A stretch of DNA of 54,969 bases, taken from CAZOAR01 sp964577985 (GTDB taxonomy: Bacteria; Gemmatimonadota; CAZMKB01; CAZNLH01). The stretch covers positions 1-54,969 of the forward strand of contig CAZOAR010000017.1 in assembly GCA_964577985.1 (NCBI GenBank), written 5' to 3'. A program made the translations under genes and the position numbers. The notes beneath the pieces were generated by a model, which ran no database searches, was not told the origin of the DNA, and saw only the letters and a program-made list of their open reading frames with translations. Shown piece by piece: positions 16,131 to 24,591 of the stretch; position 1 is the stretch's first letter, and every line of letters begins with the position of its first letter.

Positions 16131-18264
16131 GGCTGTCTCCTGTCTTGAGAACATACACATAGACTCCTGATGGCACTGCATCGCCAACTGCATTAGTACC
16201 GTCCCAGAACACTTCATGTTCCCCGACGCCCGAAGCAGCGTTGAAAAGCCTCTTCACCAGGCGTCCTCTCAGAGAAAAAACCTCAAGGCTCACATTCGTA
16301 GTATTTCTGCCACGGAGTTGTGTCGCGGACACCCGGAAGAAAATTGTCGTGGAAGGATTAAACGGGTTCGGGATGTTCTGCATAAGCATCTCCGCTCCCG
16401 ACGGCGCTCGCCCGGCATGTGGCCTGTTCGTCCCTTGTATCGAGGAGGGCAGGTATTCGAGGAGTATCGTCGAGTAGAAGTCACCGACTACCACGGTTGT
16501 TTCGCTGGTCTCCACCGCAACAGATTTTCCCGGGGTGGGGAAACTGTCAATCCTCGCTATTGAATATGGATCTCCCACATCCACGGCCACTATCTCTCCT
16601 CGCCTGAGAGCGAGGAAGGCGATACCGTTCTCAACTGCCACATCGGCGACAGGATCTCCCAGGTCCAGGTGGCTGACCTCGTTCATCTGCCCGCCCTGAT
16701 CATACTCGATGACACGGAATCCTCCTACGTCATCAGCGATATAGACGATACTTCCGTCTGCCGCGATTCCTTCCGCAAAACCGGGCGTGTCCAGGGTATG
16801 CAGGGGCCGCAGTGAATCAGCAGGCTCCGATATGTCATATGAATGAACACCCGCGTCACGATCCGCGACGAAGGCCAGGTTCCCGGCAACAGCCAGGTCC
16901 ACGGACTGGGAGGGTGTCAGATAGCTCGACACGACTGAGGGCGAATACGGAATCGCAAGATCAATGGCCCTGAAGTCTCCATCAACGACGTACGCCATGC
17001 TCCCGGATACTTTCACCTCTGTGACCTCCCGGCCGGTGCTCACCTCTCCCATTAAAAAGGGGGACGCCGGATCAGATACATTGATCGTCATCACACCGCC
17101 TTCGTTGTTCGCGAGCACAAGAACAGTGTCGCTGACATCCAGAGAGTACGCGTAGGTTACCCCATCTGTGAAAGAGCTCAGGATCGCAGGATTCCTCCGG
17201 TCTGTGATGTCCACCGTCCAGACGCCCATTCTCCCCTGAGCCAGGTATGCCAGATCTCCGCGGATCACACCGCCGCGGTTTTCCCCTGCGGAGCGGAACG
17301 TTCCCAGCGATTCCGGGTTGACCGGATCAGACACATCGCTAATCAACAGGCCCGCGAAATCGTCTGCAACCAGGGCGAATCCCGAGTCAACGGCGATACC
17401 CATGGCATCATCAGGTGTATGGGATGCGGAAATCAAGAGCGGAGCATCCGGGTCGGTCTCTATGTCGAAGATATGAAATCCCCTGAAGTTATCTGCCAGG
17501 TAGAGGTTCGGGACCTCAATGAAAAGATCGAGGGCCTTGCCGGGCGTCGAGACATACGGGCGCAGGATCGGGGCTTCAGGATCGCTGACATCAACTGTAG
17601 CAAGCCCTTCGAAGTCCGCGAGATACGCGTGGGACAGCGCGACACGGACATCCATGGCCGTCACCCGGAGGGGGACCCTTGCTACCTGTATCATGTCGGG
17701 CAGTTCGGAGACACGGATTATTCTAAGACCGATATTCAGGGAGGCGACGTAGGCGTATCCTCCTTCAATGTCTACTGCCCAAGCGGGGCTCGCTCCCTCG
17801 AGCTCGGCTATGAAACGGAGCGTGTCGGGATCAATCGAGGAGAGGACAAGAATGCCCTTTGAGCCATTCGCTACGTAGAGAGTGTCTCCCTTCAGATCAA
17901 GGCCCATCGCTTCCCCACCTGTTGAGTATCGACCAAGGAGCATGGGACTCGCGGGATCGGACACATCCAGAACACATATCCCCGCTGTGCTGTCCGCCAC
18001 AAACAGGCGGTCTCCCCGCAACCTGAGATCTGTGGGGGCTTCACGGAAGAAACATCTTCCCAGCAACGTCGGGGTCGAAGGATCTCCATAGTCTATGATC
18101 AGCAGCCCTGAGAAAAAGAGAGAATAGGCGATGTTCCCCGACACCTCCACTTCTCTGGCGCCCGCATCGAAGATCGACGAGAGGAACTCGAATCCGTTAT
18201 CCCCCCGGGCTGCCGGGCACAGGCAGGGCGAAATAAGCAGAATCAACACGATCGATTTTTTCAC
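16099..18264 (-). CDS. LVIVD-repeat secreted protein with C-terminal sorting-type domain
   Basis: 721 residues. After a signal peptide (MKKSIVLILLISPCLCPAARG) come a dozen or so repeats of the LVIVD type, seen as VLDVSDPASPMLLGRY, ISDVSDPVNPESLGTF and similar. These fold as a beta-propeller on the cell surface. From residue 630 a FlgD-like/type-IX-like sorting domain begins (NIPNPFNPSTTIFF) and ends in VYVYVLKTGDSRVTRKMLL, as in proteins exported through PorV-dependent secretion. The PorV-like gene directly follows, with a 32-base overlap. The ligand is unknown. Confidence 0.85.
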   Translation of the reverse strand: MKKSIVLILLISPCLCPAARGDNGFEFLSSIFDAGAREVEVSGNIAYSLFFSGLLIIDYGDPSTPTLLGRCFFREAPTDLRLRGDRLFVADSTAGICVLDVSDPASPMLLGRYSTGGEAMGLDLKGDTLYVANGSKGILVLSSIDPDTLRFIAELEGASPAWAVDIEGGYAYVASLNIGLRIIRVSELPDMIQVARVPLRVTAMDVRVALSHAYLADFEGLATVDVSDPEAPILRPYVSTPGKALDLFIEVPNLYLADNFRGFHIFDIETDPDAPLLISASHTPDDAMGIAVDSGFALVADDFAGLLISDVSDPVNPESLGTFRSAGENRGGVIRGDLAYLAQGRMGVWTVDITDRRNPAILSSFTDGVTYAYSLDVSDTVLVLANNEGGVMTINVSDPASPFLMGEVSTGREVTEVKVSGSMAYVVDGDFRAIDLAIPYSPSVVSSYLTPSQSVDLAVAGNLAFVADRDAGVHSYDISEPADSLRPLHTLDTPGFAEGIAADGSIVYIADDVGGFRVIEYDQGGQMNEVSHLDLGDPVADVAVENGIAFLALRRGEIVAVDVGDPYSIARIDSFPTPGKSVAVETSETTVVVGDFYSTILLEYLPSSIQGTNRPHAGRAPSGAEMLMQNIPNPFNPSTTIFFRVSATQLRGRNTTNVSLEVFSLRGRLVKRLFNAASGVGEHEVFWDGTNAVGDAVPSGVYVYVLKTGDSRVTRKMLLIR

Positions 18265-18295
18265 TCAGTCATCTCCCGTCAGGCGCGGTCGCCGT

Positions 18296-21200
18296 CTATC
18301 GATTGGCACTGACTGCATAAGGCTCCCTCTCAAGCATCTCTGTTCTCTTGTCGATCGCTTCCTCCAGTGACTGATCCAGATCTCGTGCCCTCCTGTAGCA
18401 GGATAGCGCCGCCCGGAAGTCTCCTGTTTCTCTATAAGAATCTCCCGCGTTCACGAGTGCCTCCGCGTAATCCGGCTTCTCTTCGACGGCCCTCATAAAC
18501 GAGCCGATCGCTTCGTGGTATTCCCGATTCCTGTAGAATCTGATGCCCAGTTGATTATGAGAACGGGGATCATCCCACGCGACATGCATCCGTTGACCAT
18601 CTGTCAGTTCTACCTCGGCAGCCCCTTCCTTCTCAATCGAAAGGAGAAACCGGAGTTTCTCAATGTTGTTTGCCGCCTCGCCGCTCTTCTTCAGATTGTA
18701 GCTTCTCTCATAGTACTCGAGTGCGTCTGCATAACGCCCGATCGCCTCATACGTGGCAGCAAGATTATAGTATGCCAGTTCCCACTCCGGAGAGACTGCT
18801 GTTGCCTTCACAAACCAGCTGACGGCATCCTTATACTTCCTCAGGTTCCACAACATCAGGGCGACTTCATTGATGAGGGCTGGATCATCGCTCCTCCGCG
18901 CAGTATCTTTCGCCGCAAGGACCTCGAGTCTGCTCGCCAGGACGTTCGAAAGATCTCCCGATGCTCCTGTGCCCACTTTTCTGAAAGCGCTTTCCGCTTC
19001 TTTGATCTCCCCAGCCTCCTCCAGCACGATTCCGAGATTGATTCGAGCATCGGTGTTCGAAGGCTCCAGCGCGAGCACCCTCTCAAATGTCCTACGTGCG
19101 GCACCGGACTCCCCCCTCATTGAATAGATATAACCAAGGCGGTTCAACAGGGCAAGGTTGCCCCCATCGGTTTCTACTCGTTTTCTCACCTCGGCGAGTT
19201 GCTCATCCGATACTCCAAGATAGTGCAACGCATAACTGTTGTCGCTGACACTCTTAGCTGCGAACTGAAACTCACGTTTCGCGCCCTCCTCATCACCCCT
19301 GTTTCTCAGGATCGTTGCGTCTGTGAAGTGGCGGATCGCCATCTTGTGATCAAAGAGTTCGTGAGATCTCAACTGGCGCCAGGCTGGAATCAGGGATCGC
19401 ACATCGCCACGGTAGTTTCTCATATTCTCCAGAGCCGGCAGATATGACTCTCTGACGCCGGGTGAATATCGATAGGAATAGTTGCCCCCGTGAAAAAGAA
19501 AAAACTCTATGACCGGCCTGTCGTCCGTGACTATTTCCCCGGTGCCGGCGTATTCCCGCAAGCCGCTATCGTCCATGAGGTAGAGGCTCAGAAGGTCGTA
19601 GGCGTCCACGATATCGACAGAAGCAAGGTCGCTGGCAGTTTCCTCATGTTCGAACAACTCCCGGATCCTGGCAAGATCGATCGATTGAGGAACGCGCGAG
19701 CCTACAAGCGCGAGTTCGTTTCTCTCGATAAGCCAGCAGGTCACATGAGGAAAAACGTCCAGAAATGTCCGGACGAGTGTCTTTACGTCTTCCTCGCTCT
19801 GGTCATGGAGCGGTATCCACTGGCACAGCACTCCCCCTTCCTTCAGCCGGTTTCCGGCCTGGAGATAGAACTCCCTGGAATAGAGATTGACCACTCCCGC
19901 GGAACGCGGGGGAGGAGGCTCCAGGGTAATCAGATCGTAGCTGCGACGCGAAGTCTGAAGGAAACTCCTTCCATCATCGATGACAATCCTGGCTCTCTCA
20001 TGTTCGAGGACGTGGTTGTTGTTCTCCTCAAAGTAGGCCGCTGCCTCAACCACTTCCTTTGAGATCTCGACACAGTCGAGGCGCTTCAGCGTTGGGCAAA
20101 GGCTCACAGCCCCAAGGGTCATTCCTGTGCCCAGGCATATCACCAGTGCATCCTCGGGCTCACCACCCGACAGCACCACGGGCAGGTGTCCAAGGAGCTT
20201 CATATATCGCCGACCGGAATAATCCGTCCCGGAGAGACCGTTTCCGTCCACGAACATCCTGAGATAGCCGGGATTCAAAGGGTCCTGATCCGACACCACC
20301 GCCACAGTGGACGACGGGCCCTCGATAAAACAGACCAGGCTCTCCGGAGGATAGATACTCCGGAAGAGCTCCTTTCGAGGGACCACGACCAGCACGAACA
20401 GAAGCGCTCCCATGAAAGCCAGAAGACCGCGGCTATGTCTCTCGATCGGATCACAGGCAAGAAGCAGAAGAGACAGTGCAACGTTGACTGCAGACAGCAG
20501 AATCATCGTCCAGCCGACCCCCAACACAGGTATCAGGACGAATCCAGCCAGAAAAGAGCCAGCTATGGACCCTGACGTGTTTACGGAAAAGACGTTCCCT
20601 ACCGTTCTTCCGGCTGTTTCTCTCCCCTTATCGACAATCCCGACGGCTGCAGGGAGTGACATTCCCATCAAGAAGGCAGGGAAAAACATGACGGCGGAAC
20701 TTCTGCACAAAGTGATCAGTAATCCTTCTCTCCATCCCCCACCGATCGGAGAGGCTATTAACGAGTTCAGGCCTGCGTCGATTGCTGTCATATTGTCGAT
20801 GACGGCCGTAGAGATCACTGCCGTCACACCAATCCCTGCCTCTATGAGTGCGAGAGCCAGCCACAGGTTCCTCTTCCCGCGCATAAGCCGGTGCGACACA
20901 TATCCGCCTCCCGCGATTCCGACAAGAAAAGTGGCGAGGATGGTGGTGAAGGCGTATGTCGTCGTTCCCGTATAGTGGATCAGCATGCGGGTCCAGACAA
21001 CCTCATAACCCAGGGAGGCAAAACCAGATACCCCGGCCACAAGGAGAATCACCCGGAAGAAAACATCCGGCGGTTGCTCCGACATATTATCATACTGCGC
21101 TGACGACCGCCATTCGACGGTCGAATCAGAGCGGATCGACCTCGACCTTGACCTGGAGGTGACAAGAGCTATGATCGCGACTGCGACATTGATCAACGCG

Positions 21201-21742
21201 GCGATCTCCATCGACCCATTCACACCAGAGTACCCGATCAAAAAGAAACCCGCAAGGAGACTTCCTGCAATCGCCCCGGCCGTGTTTAAGGAATATAGAA
21301 ACGCCGTAGACCTTCCAACTGCTCCTTTCCGCCCGGCAAGATCACTGACCAGAAGAGGAAGAGTACCCCCCATCATGGACGCTGGAGGAAGCAGAACCAT
21401 CATCGTCACCATAAACCGGAGAAGATGTGTCGCGGATGGCCACTCGAGGAATGAATCTCCGGCCAGATAGAGAGGCGTTAGTAGATTCAGAATGTGAGGA
21501 TACAAAATGGCGTAGAGGCCGATGAGTAACTCGAGTATACCATACAGTTGAAGGGGATTTCGGGAGATGTCCGACCGTTTCCCGAAGTAGTAGTTGCCGA
21601 GCGCAAGACCGGAGAAAAATACCGTCAGGACCGCCGAGACCGCGTAGATGGTCGAACCGAATACGAGCGTAAGGGTCTTGATCCATAACAACTCGTATAT
21701 CAGGGCAGAGAGACCCGAGAGAAAAATGAGGACAGGAATCAA
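18296..21742 (-). CDS. fused transporter-like membrane domain, spermidine-synthase-like domain and TPR repeats
   Basis: 1148 residues. Residues 1-455 are two related halves of MFS-like membrane segments: FLSGLSALIYELLWIKTL and VSGFASLGYEVVWTRML open each half. Residues about 470-680 resemble the spermidine synthase fold, with a nucleotide loop VICLGTGMT (534-542), VEIS (558-561) and DDGRSF (589-594). Where aminopropyltransferases hold a catalytic aspartate the sequence reads LEPPPPR (607-613), so polyamine synthesis is doubtful. The C-terminus (about 780-1140) carries TPR-like helices (LNRLGYIYSMRGESGAARR and similar). The gene lies between a GWxTD protein and an LVIVD protein, so a role in envelope assembly is possible (inference). 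Confidence 0.85.
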   Translation of the reverse strand: MIPVLIFLSGLSALIYELLWIKTLTLVFGSTIYAVSAVLTVFFSGLALGNYYFGKRSDISRNPLQLYGILELLIGLYAILYPHILNLLTPLYLAGDSFLEWPSATHLLRFMVTMMVLLPPASMMGGTLPLLVSDLAGRKGAVGRSTAFLYSLNTAGAIAGSLLAGFFLIGYSGVNGSMEIAALINVAVAIIALVTSRSRSRSIRSDSTVEWRSSAQYDNMSEQPPDVFFRVILLVAGVSGFASLGYEVVWTRMLIHYTGTTTYAFTTILATFLVGIAGGGYVSHRLMRGKRNLWLALALIEAGIGVTAVISTAVIDNMTAIDAGLNSLIASPIGGGWREGLLITLCRSSAVMFFPAFLMGMSLPAAVGIVDKGRETAGRTVGNVFSVNTSGSIAGSFLAGFVLIPVLGVGWTMILLSAVNVALSLLLLACDPIERHSRGLLAFMGALLFVLVVVPRKELFRSIYPPESLVCFIEGPSSTVAVVSDQDPLNPGYLRMFVDGNGLSGTDYSGRRYMKLLGHLPVVLSGGEPEDALVICLGTGMTLGAVSLCPTLKRLDCVEISKEVVEAAAYFEENNNHVLEHERARIVIDDGRSFLQTSRRSYDLITLEPPPPRSAGVVNLYSREFYLQAGNRLKEGGVLCQWIPLHDQSEEDVKTLVRTFLDVFPHVTCWLIERNELALVGSRVPQSIDLARIRELFEHEETASDLASVDIVDAYDLLSLYLMDDSGLREYAGTGEIVTDDRPVIEFFLFHGGNYSYRYSPGVRESYLPALENMRNYRGDVRSLIPAWRQLRSHELFDHKMAIRHFTDATILRNRGDEEGAKREFQFAAKSVSDNSYALHYLGVSDEQLAEVRKRVETDGGNLALLNRLGYIYSMRGESGAARRTFERVLALEPSNTDARINLGIVLEEAGEIKEAESAFRKVGTGASGDLSNVLASRLEVLAAKDTARRSDDPALINEVALMLWNLRKYKDAVSWFVKATAVSPEWELAYYNLAATYEAIGRYADALEYYERSYNLKKSGEAANNIEKLRFLLSIEKEGAAEVELTDGQRMHVAWDDPRSHNQLGIRFYRNREYHEAIGSFMRAVEEKPDYAEALVNAGDSYRETGDFRAALSCYRRARDLDQSLEEAIDKRTEMLEREPYAVSANR

Positions 21743-21761
21743 TAGATCGTCCCATTGAGGA

Positions 21762-23282
21762 CTACTTGTTCAACGCCGTTCCCAACTCACGATAGATATC
21801 CTGCAGGACCAGGGTGGGAAAGTATCGTTCCCAGTTAGGGAGGTATGTCTCATCCCTGTTATTTGTAAAAATTAGTTCATATCCTTGCGTACGGATTTTC
21901 TCCAGGAAGAGGTAGGCATACCCGGAGTTGTAATACTTCCAGATTTCATAGGGATCAGAGCCATACTCATTGGGGCGTGACAAACGCTCGTCCGGCGCGC
22001 CATACTTCAGATACGTTACACCACGATCATCAACGGCCCACTCTCCTTCCTCACCCCTCTTCGCCTTCCACACGGTATGGAATTCCTCGAGGACATATTC
22101 TATCCTCTCAGAGTATTCTTCCCTGAACTCATTCTCTGCTGTAGCCGTTATGGTGTCGAGAGATTTCCAGGCACCATGGAGGAATGAACGCTTTCCCTGG
22201 ATATTCAGCCCCTCATAGTCCCTCTTCCGGCTGTTCGACAGGAGGTAGCGCATCATCGCAAAGACACTGTCGAGCTGGGTCTCGCTGAATCCAGCGAATT
22301 CATTGATATCAGCTTTCTCCTCGCTCTTCTTGTCACTCACTTCCTCTCTGACCGCCACGGAGAATGACTTCCTTACAGCAATCGGCTCTTCACCCTCCGC
22401 CTTGCCCGGTCTATCTGTTCTCAACCTCAGGTAGTATCCTCCAACTGGAAGGCCAGAGCAACTGAATGCTCCGGCATCAGCCTGCACTCCCGGATTCACC
22501 GTCAGGTTCCTCGTCGGCAACGTCTTGACAATCTCACCGGAGGCACCCAGGATATCCATATCGATGGCGAAGATCGCGGCTTCTTTTCCAGGATTGGTTA
22601 TCTGGTAATAAAAATACACAAGCGCCGACGTTCCGTAGAAGTCTCCGCTCGAATTGATGTTGATCCGCAGGTTCCCCTTCTTGAAGATATCGAGTTTGTC
22701 GCCGCTGGTCGTGTCACTGACAATACTGTTGGCGAGGACGATGTCACTCAGTATGCGGCAGGCGCCGGGATCCGCTATTTCCCTTCGAAATTCCTGGACA
22801 TCGCCGCTGTTCATGTCCTTCACTGAGGCCACAAGCTCGTATCCGCCGATATCAAGCGGCACCGACAGGATGGGCTCCATAATATAAGCGCGCTCGGAGG
22901 CGACATACGCCTCCTCGAACTCTCCGTCTCGTTTCCACTCATCGTGGAAGAGACGATTCTTTTCCCCGTCATAAAGAGCCACAGAAAACGACAGCTGATA
23001 CTTGTATTTGCCGGTATCCGTCTTTCCAAACTTCATCGCCTGCATGGGAATCTCCACGCAGGCTTCCACCAGCATCACCTTCTCGGCCGGATAGAAACGG
23101 TGAACCTCCATATCCATTTCACGGCCAGGCCTTCCATACAACCCGCCGGAGCTGGAGGCAACAAGAAGAAGAGTGAGCAACATCAACCTGTGTGTGTACT
23201 TGGCCACTTCGGGCAACCCCGGTTCTCCTGACCTCAGAGTCTCTATTCTCCTGTTCCCGGATGTGACTTCTATTGCTGCCAT
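21762..23282 (-). CDS. GWxTD-domain exported protein
   Basis: 506 residues. The signature of the GWxTD domain is the late stretch GEWAVDDRGVTYLKYGAPDE followed by EIWKYYNSGYAYLFLEK, with the first motif slightly altered (EWAVDD instead of GWxTD). The middle has beta-rich domains (residues 60-320). The protein is exported: LMLLTLLLVASSSGGLYG is a signal peptide core. The start is uncertain. The ATG at 23282 leaves a long N-region, and GTG/ATG at 23204 and 23183 would give a more normal signal. The domain often sits beside PorV and surface-protein genes in FCB bacteria, as here; the activity is unknown. Confidence 0.82.
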   Translation of the reverse strand: MAAIEVTSGNRRIETLRSGEPGLPEVAKYTHRLMLLTLLLVASSSGGLYGRPGREMDMEVHRFYPAEKVMLVEACVEIPMQAMKFGKTDTGKYKYQLSFSVALYDGEKNRLFHDEWKRDGEFEEAYVASERAYIMEPILSVPLDIGGYELVASVKDMNSGDVQEFRREIADPGACRILSDIVLANSIVSDTTSGDKLDIFKKGNLRININSSGDFYGTSALVYFYYQITNPGKEAAIFAIDMDILGASGEIVKTLPTRNLTVNPGVQADAGAFSCSGLPVGGYYLRLRTDRPGKAEGEEPIAVRKSFSVAVREEVSDKKSEEKADINEFAGFSETQLDSVFAMMRYLLSNSRKRDYEGLNIQGKRSFLHGAWKSLDTITATAENEFREEYSERIEYVLEEFHTVWKAKRGEEGEWAVDDRGVTYLKYGAPDERLSRPNEYGSDPYEIWKYYNSGYAYLFLEKIRTQGYELIFTNNRDETYLPNWERYFPTLVLQDIYRELGTALNK

Positions 23283-23311
23283 CCGTTACGTACACTCTTG
23301 TTACAATAGAA

Positions 23312-23375
23312 GGGGGATGGCTCAACACTGTGCCATAAGCTACCACCTCTGGCCAGCCGTGTCAAGCCATCCCCC
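23312..23375. repeat. 17-bp imperfect inverted repeat between PorV-like and GWxTD genes
   Basis: GGGGGATGGCTCAACAC (23312-23328) faces GTGTCAAGCCATCCCCC (23359-23375), 15 of 17 bases paired, with a 30-base loop. It could be a terminator of the PorV-like gene, but no T-run follows on the minus strand, or an operator for the GWxTD gene. The right arm contains a TTGACA on the minus strand. Confidence 0.7.
23337..23365 (-). promoter_or_regulatory. possible weak promoter for the GWxTD gene
   Basis: Minus strand: TTGACA at 23365-23360 and, after 17 bases, TAGCTT at 23342-23337. The -35 is perfect but the -10 matches only three of six positions. It lies inside the inverted repeat. Confidence 0.25.
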
Positions 23376-23422
23376 TCAAGACGGAATCTACCGAAGGAGA
23401 CTCGTCAGGCCCCCCACAACAA

Positions 23423-24565
23423 TTAGAATCCCACCTTTACGCTGAAAAAGTGCTCAGCGGGTAGACGACCCATATCCCGGTAGGCATAATCAAACGTGCT
23501 GCTGAAGTCCATGAACTCATAGGTAAAACCGCCGCCGAGACTCAATCCCCTCAGGATATCACCACTGTCGCTGGAATCACCAAGCTTGACTTCATCCTGC
23601 TGGATGTACCATCCTCCCCTCGCGCTGATACCTGTAGTAGAGCCCTCGCCACCAAGCCTTCTCGTATATTCCGTGCCGGCTGAGAACGTGGCGTCCTGGT
23701 TGTTTGGCTGAGCGAACTCACCAGCCAGCAGCCAGGACTGGCCAGACTCCCAGGACCTCGAAATCAGGTCGTAACTCAGAGCCGCTTTGAACGCGTTGGG
23801 AATACCATACGAGGACGTCCTGTATTCAGCATTTCTGTCCTCCAGCGTTGAACTCTCCTCGGTACCCTCCTGCGGCGGGACAGAGATGTTCAATCTTGAA
23901 CCCCTGAACTGCATCTCCGTACCCAGATTCTGGACAACGAAAGCCAGACGTATGTTTCGGTCCATAAAGGTCGTGTGGTAGTTCGAACCGAAGTCAAAAG
24001 CAAGAGCGGAGGCGGAGACATCCCAGATGTTCTCGTGGACGCCTTTCACCGTGAGACCAGCCGAGAACCTGTCACTGAAGTTCTGAGCCCACGTCACGCC
24101 TCCCGCGAAACTGTACGTGCTCCACATCTGACCAGTACCATTCGGCTGATCAATGGTGTTCACCTCCTGATCTCCAAAACTAAGCACCTCGGCGAAGAAT
24201 CCTATCGAGGAACTACCATCGCGAATCGATGTGCCACCACCCGCATAGCTCAACGTAACATCCAGCGGCATGTTCACGACCGTAAAAAATGCCTCGCTCC
24301 CCTCCAGGAATCCCAGACCAGCCGGGTTCCAGTAAACGGAGGTAATATCATCCGCGATGGCACTGTACGCGCCTCCAAGCGCGATCGCCCGCGCGCTGAC
24401 TCCTATTGAAAGGAATTCGGCCGAGCGATTACCAACATTGTTAAAGTCACCCCTCCCCTGAATAATGTCGTCCACATTTGACTGGGCGAACATCAAGCCT
24501 GCGGAGGCCAGCAAGCTGAAGGAGAGCAGCACCAGGGCAGTAAGCCACTTCTTCTTGTAAACCAT
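23423..24565 (-). CDS. PorV/PorQ-family outer-membrane beta-barrel protein
   Basis: About 380 residues from ATG at 24565. Signal peptide (VYKKKWLTALVLLSFSLL to MFAQS), then the family opening RSAEFLSIGVSARAIALGGAYSAIADDITSVYWNPAG and alternating barrel strands ending in FFSVKVGF. The first ATG (24586) has no ribosome site, while AGGAGG (24572-24577) sits six bases before the second, so I use the latter. In family context this barrel sits in the outer membrane and escorts sorting-domain cargo to the surface. Its direct upstream neighbour (24592-27933) is just such a protein, so the pair are likely shuttle and cargo (inference). Confidence 0.83.
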   Translation of the reverse strand: MVYKKKWLTALVLLSFSLLASAGLMFAQSNVDDIIQGRGDFNNVGNRSAEFLSIGVSARAIALGGAYSAIADDITSVYWNPAGLGFLEGSEAFFTVVNMPLDVTLSYAGGGTSIRDGSSSIGFFAEVLSFGDQEVNTIDQPNGTGQMWSTYSFAGGVTWAQNFSDRFSAGLTVKGVHENIWDVSASALAFDFGSNYHTTFMDRNIRLAFVVQNLGTEMQFRGSRLNISVPPQEGTEESSTLEDRNAEYRTSSYGIPNAFKAALSYDLISRSWESGQSWLLAGEFAQPNNQDATFSAGTEYTRRLGGEGSTTGISARGGWYIQQDEVKLGDSSDSGDILRGLSLGGGFTYEFMDFSSTFDYAYRDMGRLPAEHFFSVKVGF

Positions 24566-24571
24566 CTTTCT

Positions 24572-24577
24572 CCTCCT
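24572..24577 (-). promoter_or_regulatory. Shine-Dalgarno deciding the ATG at 24565
   Basis: On the minus strand this reads AGGAGG, six bases upstream of the second ATG of the PorV-like gene. Confidence 0.7.
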
Positions 24578-24591
24578 GGTCTTCATCTCGA

